A stretch of 64,000 bases of DNA from CAVROP01 sp050008495 (lineage in GTDB: Bacteria; Acidobacteriota; Terriglobia; UBA7540). Under the pieces are notes generated by a model. It worked only from the letters and a program-made list of their open reading frames with translations. It searched no databases and was not told where the DNA came from. The stretch is taken from positions 1 to 64,000 of the forward strand of contig JBEKMN010000002.1 of NCBI GenBank assembly GCA_050008495.1. Reading direction: 5' to 3'. Position 1 is the stretch's first letter. Every line of letters begins with the position of its first letter. Position numbers and translations under genes: made by a program. Below, piece after piece: positions 32,544 through 40,060 of the stretch.

Positions 32544-34004
32544 ATGCCTGCTGCCACCGAAGTACGCGCCAAATATGAATCCGTCATTGGCTTGGAAGTG
32601 CACGTGCAGCTTCTGACCAAGTCCAAGATCTTCTGCTCGTGTTCGACGCGCTTTGGCGATCCGCCCAACAGCAATGTGTGCCCCGTATGCCTTGGCCTGC
32701 CGGGAGCGCTGCCGGTGCTGAATCGCGAGGTGGTCACCATGGCTATGAAAGCCGCCATGGCGCTCAACTGTGCCCTCAATCCGCGGTCACGCTTCGCCCG
32801 CAAGAACTATTTCTATCCCGATTTGCCCAAGGGCTATCAAATCTCGCAGTATGACGAACCGCTGTCGCAAGACGGCTGGATCGAGATTGAAGTGCACGGG
32901 GCGCGGAAGCGCGTTGGGATCACCCGCGTGCACCTCGAAGAGGATGCCGGGAAATCGCTGCACGAAGGGTTTCCCGATTCGGAGTGCAATTCCTACATCG
33001 ACTTGAATCGTTCGGGCGTCCCCTTGGTCGAGATCGTCAGCGAGCCTGATCTGCGCGCGCCCGAGGAGGCTTACGACTATCTGACGCGACTGAAAAGCCT
33101 GTTGCTCTATCTCGAGGTTTCGAACTGCAACATGGAAGAGGGCAGCCTGCGTTGCGACGCAAACGTCAGCGTGCGGCCCTTTGGAGCCTCCGAGTTCGGG
33201 ACAAAGACCGAAGTGAAGAATCTGAATTCCTTCCGGTTCCTGCAGAAGGCGCTCGAATACGAAATCGAGCGACAGATTGGGATTCTGGAAGGAGTCGGAA
33301 CGATTCACCAGGAAACCCGTTTGTGGGACAGCCGCGAGCAGCGGACCTACGGAATGCGCTCCAAGGAGTTTGCCCACGACTACCGGTATTTCCCCGAGCC
33401 CGACCTGCTGCCGGTGGTGATAACTGAAGAGTGGAAGGAGGAAGTTCGGCGGTCACTGCCGGAGCTGCCGGAGGCGCGCCGCCAACGCTTTCTGCGGGAC
33501 TACAGTTTGACGGATTACGATGCCGCCCAGCTTACTTCCTCCCGAGTGTTGGCGGATTACTTCGAGCAGGTTGCCAAGGCATGCGGGGAGCCTAAACTCG
33601 CCGCCAACTGGGTGCTCAGCGAGCTTCTTTACCTGCTCAAGGAAGCCAACAAAGAGATCACCGAATCGCCCATTTCGGCCCAGGCGCTGGCGGAGTTGCT
33701 GACGGCCATCGCCGCGGGGACCATTAGTGGCAAGATGGGTAAGGAAATTCTTGTGGAGATGTTTGCTTCCGGCAAAACCGCGCGCCAGATCATCGCCGAG
33801 CAGGGTCTGGAACAGATTCAGGACGCTGATAAGCTCGCGGCGGTGGCGCGCCAGATCATCGCCGCCAATCCCAAGCAGGCAGAGCAATATCGAAAGGGCA
33901 AGACCGCGACGTTGGGCTGGTTCGTCGGCCAGATGATGAAAGCCACGCACGGCCAGGCAAATCCCCACCTGGTGCAGGAGGTGTTGAAAAAAGAGCTGGG
34001 ATGA
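32544..34004 (+). CDS. gatB: Aspartyl/glutamyl-tRNA amidotransferase subunit B
   Basis: 486 residues. GatB converts misacylated Glu-tRNA(Gln) or Asp-tRNA(Asn) to the amidated form, together with GatA and GatC, in the cytoplasm. Signature blocks are YESVIGLEVHVQL, CPVCLGLPGALPVLN, FARKNYFYPDLPKGYQISQYD, EEDAGKS, DLNRSGVPLVEIVSEPD and RCDANVSVRP. CSCS and CPVC are the zinc-site cysteines. The C-terminal YqeY-like tail (SGKMGKEILVEMF, ADKLAAVARQIIA) is complete. ATG 32544 with GAGAGGG upstream is chosen over TTG 32532. gatA and gatC are not adjacent, which is common. Confidence 0.97.
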   Translation: MPAATEVRAKYESVIGLEVHVQLLTKSKIFCSCSTRFGDPPNSNVCPVCLGLPGALPVLNREVVTMAMKAAMALNCALNPRSRFARKNYFYPDLPKGYQISQYDEPLSQDGWIEIEVHGARKRVGITRVHLEEDAGKSLHEGFPDSECNSYIDLNRSGVPLVEIVSEPDLRAPEEAYDYLTRLKSLLLYLEVSNCNMEEGSLRCDANVSVRPFGASEFGTKTEVKNLNSFRFLQKALEYEIERQIGILEGVGTIHQETRLWDSREQRTYGMRSKEFAHDYRYFPEPDLLPVVITEEWKEEVRRSLPELPEARRQRFLRDYSLTDYDAAQLTSSRVLADYFEQVAKACGEPKLAANWVLSELLYLLKEANKEITESPISAQALAELLTAIAAGTISGKMGKEILVEMFASGKTARQIIAEQGLEQIQDADKLAAVARQIIAANPKQAEQYRKGKTATLGWFVGQMMKATHGQANPHLVQEVLKKELG

Positions 34005-34017
34005 TTGGGGTGGTTGG

Positions 34018-34046
34018 TTGCCCTCTTGTGGGGTACGATGTATAAC
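34018..34046 (+). promoter_or_regulatory. Candidate sigma-70 promoter of the antitoxin gene
   Basis: TTGCCC (34018-34023), a 17-base spacer and TATAAC (34041-34046). Transcription would begin near 34053, after the in-frame ATGs at 34038 and 34050. This supports a start at 34068 or 34074. Confidence 0.5.
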
Positions 34047-34067
34047 GTGATGTATAGGCGCTTAAGA

Positions 34068-34322
34068 ATGAGAATGAAGAGAAAACAAGTCTACATCTAC
34101 ACGGACCAGGACCGGCGGCTTCGAGCCTTGGCCCGCCGCCAAGGCACCACCGAGAGCAACCTTCTGCGCGCAGGCGTGGACCGCATCCTGGCAGAACCCT
34201 TGCCCCTGGGGCGGGATCACCGGGCTTGGTTGAAGTCCCGCGCGTTTATCGACTCCCTTATTCGCCTCGGACCTGTAAAAGGGGAACGACGTTGGACCCG
34301 CGAGGATGCCCATGAACGCTAG
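34068..34322 (+). CDS. Ribbon-helix-helix antitoxin (VapB-like)
   Basis: 84 residues. MKRKQVYIYTDQDRRLRALA with TTESNLLRAGVDRILAE is a CopG/RHH DNA-binding fold: a strand, then two helices. The C-terminal part (HRAWLKSRAFIDSLIRLG) would bind the toxin. It overlaps the start of a PIN-domain fragment by 11 bases, the classic vapBC arrangement. The toxin is broken, so the antitoxin is an orphan or acts on other loci. Confidence 0.75.
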   Translation: MRMKRKQVYIYTDQDRRLRALARRQGTTESNLLRAGVDRILAEPLPLGRDHRAWLKSRAFIDSLIRLGPVKGERRWTREDAHER

Positions 34323-34413
34323 GTATCTCGTGGACACGAGTATTCTTGTCTACGCAGATGATCGGTCCGAGCACGAAAAGCAGAGAAAGGTGGAATTCCC
34401 AGGAGAGGAGTGA
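34312..34413 (+). pseudogene. Truncated VapC toxin (PIN domain remnant)
   Basis: From ATG 34312 the frame reads MNARYLVDTSILVYADD and continues SEHEKQRKV before it runs into EFPGEE and a stop at 34411. The beginning is the first strand and first catalytic Asp of a PIN ribonuclease (VDTSILVYA, where D is the metal ligand), followed by the start of helix 1. A complete VapC has about 130 residues; here 33 remain. The last residues are translated from the ribosome site of the next gene (AGGAGAGGAG), so a deletion removed about 100 codons and joined the toxin head to the peroxiredoxin leader. Confidence 0.75.
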
Positions 34414-34416
34414 GCT

Positions 34417-34875
34417 ATGCTCAATGTTGGTGACCAAGCGCCAAATTTCTCATTACCGTCCGATTCGGGCGCAAGTGTGGGCCTGAATGATTTCAAGGGG
34501 CAGACCCTGATTCTCTATTTCTTTCCTAAAGCCGATACCCCGGGTTGAACCAGCGAGGCTAACCAGTTCCGTGATGCCAAAAAAGAACTGGATAGACGGG
34601 GAGCCAAGGTTCTGGGGATGAGCGGCGACAGCGTCGAGGCGCTGGCGAAATTCAAAGTTAAATACAAGCTGAATTTCCCCCTGGCAGGCGATACCGAACA
34701 CAACACCTTGGAAGCCTACGGGGTATGGCAGGAAAAGAATCTCTACGGTAAGAAGTCGATGGGTATTGCACGAACTACTTATATCATAGACGGTAATGGC
34801 AAAGTAACGCACGTTTTCCCGAAAGTGAAGGTGGACGGCCACGCCCACGAGATTCTGGCGGTGCTGAAGGCCTGA
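34417..34875 (+). CDS. bcp: Bcp-type peroxiredoxin, predicted selenoprotein (Sec at residue 44)
   Basis: 152 codons, one frame, interrupted only by TGA at 34546-34548. On both sides of it the protein is continuous Bcp/AhpC-TSA: GDQAPNFSLPSDSG at 5-18, LILYFFPKADTPG at 31-43, TGA, TSEANQFRD at 45-53, then KSMGIARTTYIIDGNGKV. The peroxiredoxin motif PxxxTxxC (P37, T41) requires Cys exactly at the TGA, and the supporting Arg119 is present. A SECIS-like hairpin follows (34563-34591). Bcp reduces peroxides with thioredoxin. The usual resolving Cys five residues later is Asn49. AGGAGAGGAG at 34401-34410 gives a strong start. A nonsense mutation is the alternative but leaves the intact downstream half unexplained. 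Confidence 0.85.
34563..34591 (+). promoter_or_regulatory. SECIS-like hairpin downstream of the in-frame TGA
   Basis: CCAGTTC (34563-34569) pairs perfectly with GAACTGG (34585-34591). The loop is CGTGATGCCAAAAAA, with a G among its first two bases. Its apical loop begins 22 bases after the TGA, inside the 16-37 window known for bacterial SECIS elements. The loop is 15 bases, just above the usual upper size. A weaker outer stem, GGCT (34557-34560) with AGCC (34602-34605), is possible. The hairpin is inside the coding region, as required in bacteria. Confidence 0.65.
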
Positions 34876-34996
34876 GAAGCAAGTCGCTTGTTTCATCACC
34901 CGCGACCACATCCTCACGGTGGAGGGCGCAGTTCAATTGCAAGCGGGCCTTCTCTGAGGGGAGGCCTCAGCTGCCGCAAGATCGGGTTTAATCACT

Positions 34997-36007
34997 ATGC
35001 GTTCTCGATGGCTGCTGCCTTGGTGTGCGGGCGTTATCGGCTTAGTGCTGTTGGGCCGCCTGTGGTCTAATCCGGGACGGGTGCAGGGATCGCGAGCGAA
35101 CGGCCCGGATTTGGTTCGCCCCGGGATTGATGCTTCTCGCCCGCTAAGCGTCATCGTTTTCGGCGACACGCGTTTTACCGATCCGGAGGAGACCTCGGCG
35201 ACTAATCCCAAAGTGCGCCGTTGGCTGGTGGATAAGATTGCCGAAGAGAAGCCCGACGCTGTGCTGGTGACGGGGGATTTGCCTTGGCATGGAGGCGCGG
35301 CGGGCGATTATGCCGTATATCTTGCGGAAACAAAGGTCTGGCGCGACGCTCACCTGTTGGCTTATCCGGCGCTGGGCAATCACGAATTCGTTGGACGCGA
35401 GCAGGAATGTCTCGAGAATTGGTGGAGAGTTTTTCCGGAACTCCGCGGCCTCCGTTGGTATTCGGTGAGACTGAGCGATTCAGTTTACTCTCTTAACCTG
35501 GACAGCAACTCCTCCCTCCTGCCGGGCAGTCCGCAAATCGATTGGATTGGAAGCCAGCTCGCGCATCTGCCTTCCAGCGTTCGGTTCGTCTTGATTGACC
35601 TCCACCACCCGCCCGTGGTCGACGTGCAACCTGGCGGCGACCCGAGCCACAACGGGCGCCCCAACGAACACGCCTTGGCGGAATTCCTGGCTCAGGCCCA
35701 AGAGAAAACCCACGCTCGGTTCATCGTGGCGGCGGGGCACGTCCACAATTACGAGCGCTTCAACCAGGACGGAATTGTTTATCTCGTCTCAGGCGGCGGG
35801 GGCGCCAGGCCATACGCCATTGTGCGCACTCCGGCCGATCTGTACCAGAGCAACGAGTTCCCGAACTATCACTACCTGAAGTTCGTTTTCGAAGGCAACA
35901 AGCTCACCGCCACCATGATTCGCGTAGCCAATCCTGAGGGGTCGACGCCGCAGTGGGAAGAGAAAGACCGTTTCGCGGTTCAGGCTGCAGAGCCTCCGAG
36001 TCGATGA
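34997..36007 (+). CDS. Calcineurin-like metallophosphoesterase, membrane-anchored
   Basis: 336 residues with an N-terminal signal anchor (RWLLPWCAGVIGLVLLGRLW). Metal motifs in order: IVFGDTRF (about 52-59), VLVTGDLPW (about 89-97), ALGNHEF (GNHE motif, about 125-131), DLHHPP (about 197-202) and AAGHVHNYERF (GHxH, about 243-252). It belongs to the purple-acid-phosphatase-like exported group; the substrate is unknown. It follows the peroxiredoxin after 121 bases. Confidence 0.88.
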   Translation: MRSRWLLPWCAGVIGLVLLGRLWSNPGRVQGSRANGPDLVRPGIDASRPLSVIVFGDTRFTDPEETSATNPKVRRWLVDKIAEEKPDAVLVTGDLPWHGGAAGDYAVYLAETKVWRDAHLLAYPALGNHEFVGREQECLENWWRVFPELRGLRWYSVRLSDSVYSLNLDSNSSLLPGSPQIDWIGSQLAHLPSSVRFVLIDLHHPPVVDVQPGGDPSHNGRPNEHALAEFLAQAQEKTHARFIVAAGHVHNYERFNQDGIVYLVSGGGGARPYAIVRTPADLYQSNEFPNYHYLKFVFEGNKLTATMIRVANPEGSTPQWEEKDRFAVQAAEPPSR

Positions 36008-36053
36008 GGAATACGTCGGCCGGACGACGGCCACTGGCTGGTAAGCTGTGTCT

Positions 36054-37607
36054 CTACGGCTTCGAGCCCAGGTACGCGGCAACGGAAGGGCTTCTCTTGT
36101 TTTCAAACGTGGGGTGATAGCAATACAGGAGGCGCACGTCGCGCTCACCATAGCAAGGCAGTTGAACCGATTCTTGCGCCCAGCCTTCCGTTTTCAGGAG
36201 CTCCGGGAAGGCTTTGATGCTCGTCCGTTCCCGGCCCAGAATATGCCTCTGGAATTGCAGGTAGGCGTATTCTCCGAGAATGACGATGGCTTGCACGTTG
36301 GGGAAAAGCTTTACTTCCTCGCGCAGATGCTTGGCGCAATACTCGAGAGTTCGTTCGTCCACACGGTTGCCCACTGCATGGCAGCGCGCGGCGTCGGTGA
36401 GCGCGAAGCTCGCCTTGAACTCTGCGAAGTCCCTCACGCCAAGTAGTTCATAGAGCCGGGTGGAAAAGGGATTCGGCTGTTCCGGGTGGCGGTACGGCGA
36501 CTCGGACGGGCCCATGGGAGCGCACCCCCCGATCACCAGCACGCGAATCACATCCAGGTTCGGGTAGTCTCGTTTCAGGTATTTGAACAGGAACTCGCGG
36601 GCCGGCAGTGAGATCGAGGAAACGGCGGCGCAGTCTCGGCAATTCTCTATTTTTAGACGCAAGCTGTCGATCTCAGGTCTGGGAGTCGCGGGGCTCTCCC
36701 TGTCAGGCTGTGGCGCGGTCAAGGCAAGCTGGAGCTTCATCTCCGGGCTTGAGCCCGGAGGGCCGAAAATCAGGTTGTCGATGAGGCGCACCTTCCCGAG
36801 TCGCGCGGCTACCAGCGCTATCGAGCCCGGGAGCGCATGGGTCACGGGCTCAAGGGTGGCCGGATCCACAATGCCCGCGTAGTCGAGTTGGAGGCGCGGT
36901 TCCGCCGCGAACATCCTCCGTATTTCCGCCAAGAGCGTCTCTACATCCGCCTCACCGGACTGGGCCAACCCTTCGGCGCGCTTCAAACTGCGGGAGAGGA
37001 GCACCGCCGCTCTGCGATCCTCCGCGCTCAGATAGACACTCCGTGAACTTCTCGCCAAGCCGTCGGCTTCTCTGACGATCGGGCAAACCACAATTCTTAC
37101 CGGCAGGTTCAGATCCTCGACCAAGCGCCGGATGATAACCACTTGCTGAAAGTCTTTCTGGCCGAAGAACGCGATGTCGGGCCTTACGATATTGAAGAGC
37201 CTCAGAACCACTGTGGCTACGCCGCGAAAATGGCCGGGGCGCTGCGCGCCCTCCCAAACGGTGGCGATATGGCCGGGATCGACAAAGGTCGAGAACCCGG
37301 AGGGAAAGACCTCCTCCACCGGAGGCGCCAGGACCGCGTGCACTTTAGCGGACTCGAGAAGCTCGAAGTCCTTTTCCGGGTTGCGAGGATAACGCGCAAA
37401 ATCTTCCGTGGGGCTGAATTGCGCGGGGTTCACGAATATCGAAACAACCACCACGTCGCATTGTATTCTCGCTTGACGGACAAGGCTGAGGTGCCCTTCG
37501 TGAAGTGCGCCCATGGTGGGAACGAGCGCCAGGGTTTTTGTCTGCGAGCGCACCTCGGTTGCGAATGAGATCATCTCTGCGACAGTGAAAATCCAACGCG
37601 TGCTCAT
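36054..37607 (-). CDS. panC: Pantothenate synthetase fused to a family-4-like uracil-DNA glycosylase domain
   Basis: 517 residues, about 235 longer than PanC alone. Residues 1-285 are a complete pantoate-beta-alanine ligase: PTMGALHEGHLSLV at 30-43 (HxGH), FGQKDFQQ at 148-155, GLARSSRSVYLS at 183-194. After an Ala/Pro linker (295-312), residues 318-517 look like a family 4/5 UDG. Seen there: NCRDC (C323, C326), VIGGCAPMGPSE (motif 1 region), RCHAVGNR (C409), C424, VILGEYA, and YHPT (H498, motif 2). The four cysteines have the order of the 4Fe-4S ligands in family-4 UDGs. Motif 1 is divergent (GCAPM for GEAPG), so glycosylase activity is uncertain. It lies 3 bases after panB. Confidence 0.88.
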   Translation of the reverse strand: MSTRWIFTVAEMISFATEVRSQTKTLALVPTMGALHEGHLSLVRQARIQCDVVVVSIFVNPAQFSPTEDFARYPRNPEKDFELLESAKVHAVLAPPVEEVFPSGFSTFVDPGHIATVWEGAQRPGHFRGVATVVLRLFNIVRPDIAFFGQKDFQQVVIIRRLVEDLNLPVRIVVCPIVREADGLARSSRSVYLSAEDRRAAVLLSRSLKRAEGLAQSGEADVETLLAEIRRMFAAEPRLQLDYAGIVDPATLEPVTHALPGSIALVAARLGKVRLIDNLIFGPPGSSPEMKLQLALTAPQPDRESPATPRPEIDSLRLKIENCRDCAAVSSISLPAREFLFKYLKRDYPNLDVIRVLVIGGCAPMGPSESPYRHPEQPNPFSTRLYELLGVRDFAEFKASFALTDAARCHAVGNRVDERTLEYCAKHLREEVKLFPNVQAIVILGEYAYLQFQRHILGRERTSIKAFPELLKTEGWAQESVQLPCYGERDVRLLYCYHPTFENKRSPSVAAYLGSKP

Positions 37608-37610
37608 GTT

Positions 37611-38480
37611 TTATTTGGCGGCGCAGTTTCGTTCAAATTGCTCCCGCAACCCCGCGGGCCAGTGATAGGACTCGCTATCGTCAGGGAAGCGGCCACTCGC
37701 AATGTCTTCGCGATAATGCGCCAGGGCGGGACGCAGATTTGCCGCAGTTTCGGCATAAACGCGGGCAAACTTTGTTCGCGGCAGGAAACACAATCCCGCC
37801 AAATCATGGAAGATCAGAATCTGCCCGTCGCAGTCGGGGCCGGCGCCAATTCCGATGGTCGGAATACTCAATCGCCGGGTGATGACGGCCGCGAGTTCGC
37901 GCGGCAAGCCCTCAAGACAGAGGGCGAAAGCTCCAGCGTCTTGCAGTGCTTCGGCGTCATGCAGGAGTTCGGTGGCGGACTCCCACGTCTTGCCTTGAAC
38001 TCGATAGCCGCCCATGCCATGAAGCGACTGCGGTGTTAGCCCGATGTGCGCCATCACGGGCACTTCCGCGTCTACCATGCGCCGCACCAGTGGAGCGCGT
38101 TTCTTACCGCCCTCCAGCTTCACCGCCTCCGCTCCGCCCTCCTTCACATACCGGATTGCAGCTTCCAGCGCTTTCTCATCGCTCACGTGATACGCGCCAT
38201 AGGGCAGGTCCGCCACGAGCAAAGCGCGGCGCGTGCCTCGGCGAACGGCTCGAAGGTGGTGAAGTACTTCTTCCACGGTAACCGGCAGCGTCGAGTCGTA
38301 GCCCAAGACCACCTGGCCAAGGGAATCGCCTACCAGAATCAAGTCAATTCCCGCTTCGTCGAGCAAGCGTGCCGTGGGATAATCGTAGGCCGTCAAACAG
38401 GAGATTCTCTCACCTCTCAGTTTGCGTTCCAGAATCCAAGGCACGGTCACTTTGCTCACGGCCTCAGGGTTGTGGTCCAT
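37611..38480 (-). CDS. panB: 3-methyl-2-oxobutanoate hydroxymethyltransferase
   Basis: 289 residues. Catalyses transfer of a hydroxymethyl group from methylene-tetrahydrofolate to 3-methyl-2-oxobutanoate, the first step to pantothenate and CoA. Signature blocks are CLTAYDYPTARLLDEAGIDLILVGDS, VADLPYGAYH, AVKLEGG, MAHIGLTPQS, and IPTIGIGAGPDCDGQILIFHD. The Mg-binding Asp of VGDS and of VADLP are in place. Transcribed upstream of panC. The leader contains the structured RNA at 38538-38629. Confidence 0.97.
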   Translation of the reverse strand: MDHNPEAVSKVTVPWILERKLRGERISCLTAYDYPTARLLDEAGIDLILVGDSLGQVVLGYDSTLPVTVEEVLHHLRAVRRGTRRALLVADLPYGAYHVSDEKALEAAIRYVKEGGAEAVKLEGGKKRAPLVRRMVDAEVPVMAHIGLTPQSLHGMGGYRVQGKTWESATELLHDAEALQDAGAFALCLEGLPRELAAVITRRLSIPTIGIGAGPDCDGQILIFHDLAGLCFLPRTKFARVYAETAANLRPALAHYREDIASGRFPDDSESYHWPAGLREQFERNCAAK

Positions 38481-38537
38481 GGCATTTACTCCGAGTTCAG
38501 AAGTCGACAGTCATGAGTCAAAAATCTAAAACGAAAA

Positions 38538-38629
38538 GACCCTCTCTGTCGCAGGGCGGGAGTTCCAGCGCCCATTAAAGAGCGTCCGGGGACCCGGACG
38601 GGCCTCCACTTGCCTGGACAGAGAGGGTC
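38538..38629 (-). promoter_or_regulatory. Three-way-junction RNA / attenuator-like structure upstream of panB
   Basis: Read on the minus strand, GACCCTCTCTGTC opens and GACAGAGAGGGTC closes a 13-bp perfect stem, extended by CAGG/CCTG. Inside are two hairpins: GTCCGGG-TC-CCCGGAC (stem 38584-38599) and GGGCG/CGCCC (about 38554-38573). The closing strand is followed by TTTTCGTTTT, as in an intrinsic terminator, 58 bases before the panB ATG. It may be the terminator of the upstream kinase gene, a conditional attenuator or riboswitch for panB, or a small RNA. I recognise no known class. Confidence 0.55.
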
Positions 38630-38759
38630 AAACCCGCTTCAGGCTACCAGGCTGCTCCCGTGAAAACCGGTGATTCCCGCGAGCATTGTGCTCCGCGCGG
38701 CGCGGTAGCGGGATTCCCGCCGGTCTGGGACCTGGCGACAAAACTCACTCGCGACCGTC

Positions 38760-39425
38760 TCAGTCCGCGGAGGCGGATCCAAGCGGCAGAAAATATTGCG
38801 TGCCCTTGACCGGCTGGCTCAGCCGCTGCAGGAGCTCCTGCAGGTGTTCGCTCCGATCGACAAAGTCAATTTCGGAAGTATCAATCACCAGCAAGTCGCT
38901 GCGCTTATAATGAACGAAGAAGTGCTCGTAAGCATTCACTACCGCAGCCAGGTACTCGTCCGAAATGCGGCCTTCAAACGGCACTTGTTTCTTCGCGATG
39001 CGCTTCTTGAGCGTTTCCAACTTCGCCTGTAAGTATATCACCAAATCCGGGATCGGCACCTGCTCGGCCATCAACGCGTAATACTGGTCGTAGAGTTGGA
39101 GTTCAATGTCGTTCAAGTTGAGGTAAGCGAAAATCTTGTCTTTCTCGAAAATGTAATCGCTCACCACAACTCGCTGGGGGTTGGGAGCCAGGTCCAGATC
39201 GCAAAGCTGGGTGTAGCGCTTCATCAGAAAGTAAAACTGGGCTTGAAAACCGGCGCCGGCCCTGCCTTTGTAGAACGCTTCCAGAAAGGGATTGTCCTCA
39301 GGGTCGCACACTCGCGCCGCTTGAAGGCGCTCCGCAAGAATATCTGCCAGTGTGGTCTTGCCTACCCGAAGTGGGCCTTCCACGGCGATGAAGCGCGGCG
39401 CATCGTAATCACTAGGTGTGACCAT
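38760..39425 (-). CDS. Deoxynucleoside kinase
   Basis: 221 residues. P-loop EGPLRVGKTTLA (about 15-26); the DNK-type QFYFLMKRYTQL and VVVSDYIFEKDKIFAYLNL (with the E/DR-like catalytic region); IYLQAKLETLKKRIAKK as the LID Arg helix. This fits the deoxyadenosine/deoxyguanosine kinase group (salvage of deoxynucleosides, cytoplasm). It sits between folK and panB in the same direction, an arrangement consistent with an operon. Confidence 0.88.
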   Translation of the reverse strand: MVTPSDYDAPRFIAVEGPLRVGKTTLADILAERLQAARVCDPEDNPFLEAFYKGRAGAGFQAQFYFLMKRYTQLCDLDLAPNPQRVVVSDYIFEKDKIFAYLNLNDIELQLYDQYYALMAEQVPIPDLVIYLQAKLETLKKRIAKKQVPFEGRISDEYLAAVVNAYEHFFVHYKRSDLLVIDTSEIDFVDRSEHLQELLQRLSQPVKGTQYFLPLGSASAD

Positions 39426-39485
39426 AGGTTCCCCCGCAAGTGTAGCCGCGATTTTACCTCGCCAAATGGCGGCGTCAAGCGGTCT

Positions 39486-40019
39486 CTAGGTTGCTATCCT
39501 TACCACCTGGCTAGTGTCACCGGCCTCCGCCAGCATCTCGTAGACGGTTCGCTTGGTGACCGGATGCCGGATGTTTCCCGCCAGCTCGCGGAGCGGGAGC
39601 AGGACGAATCGGCGCTCCGCTAGGCGCTCGTGCGGAATGTTCAATGCTGCCGAGCGCACGACCACGCTCTCGTAAAGTAGAATATCGATATCAATCGCCC
39701 GTGGCCGTTTCGCCACGCCGGTGCGGCGGCCCAGGGCGCGTTCCACCGTCTTCACCGCAGTGAGAAGCTGCATGGGCATGAGGCGCGTCTCTGCCTCCGC
39801 CACGCAGTTCACAAACCATGCTTGTGGCCGGAAGTCCATCGGCTCGGTTTTGTATAACGAAGAAACGCGCGTGATTGCGACGCCGACCGCCGCCAGTTGT
39901 TCGAGCGCCTTGCTAATGTTGGCCACCCGGTCGCCGAGGTTTGAGCCCAAAGAAAGAAAGACCCGCTTGACCGGCGAGGATAACTTTGGCACGGGCGCTG
40001 GTTCTTGGACGTCACCCAA
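39486..40019 (-). CDS. folK: 2-amino-4-hydroxy-6-hydroxymethyldihydropteridine pyrophosphokinase
   Basis: 177 residues. HPPK domain with VFLSLGSNLGDR (about 20-31), SSLYKTEP, WFVNCVAEAET and RPRAIDIDILLY (the Mg-binding Asp pair). Transfers pyrophosphate from ATP to hydroxymethyl-dihydropterin in folate synthesis. The first 18 residues (GDVQEPAPVPKLSSP) are an extra Pro-rich extension, so the true start may be downstream. PanB uses the folate product, so co-location is sensible. Confidence 0.95.
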   Translation of the reverse strand: MGDVQEPAPVPKLSSPVKRVFLSLGSNLGDRVANISKALEQLAAVGVAITRVSSLYKTEPMDFRPQAWFVNCVAEAETRLMPMQLLTAVKTVERALGRRTGVAKRPRAIDIDILLYESVVVRSAALNIPHERLAERRFVLLPLRELAGNIRHPVTKRTVYEMLAEAGDTSQVVRIAT

Positions 40020-40060
40020 TTCTGGATCTCCTAAGACAAACTATGGCAAGAAAGAGCACG

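Noticed and set aside
34417..34548. Peroxiredoxin as a pseudogene with a nonsense mutation
   Set aside because: The stop falls precisely on the catalytic residue, it is TGA, the rest of the protein is intact and a hairpin follows. Selenocysteine explains all of these; decay explains none.
38538..38629. Structured RNA as SRP RNA or 6S RNA
   Set aside because: The SRP GGAA tetraloop domain and the 6S open bubble are both missing, and the length is too short for 6S.
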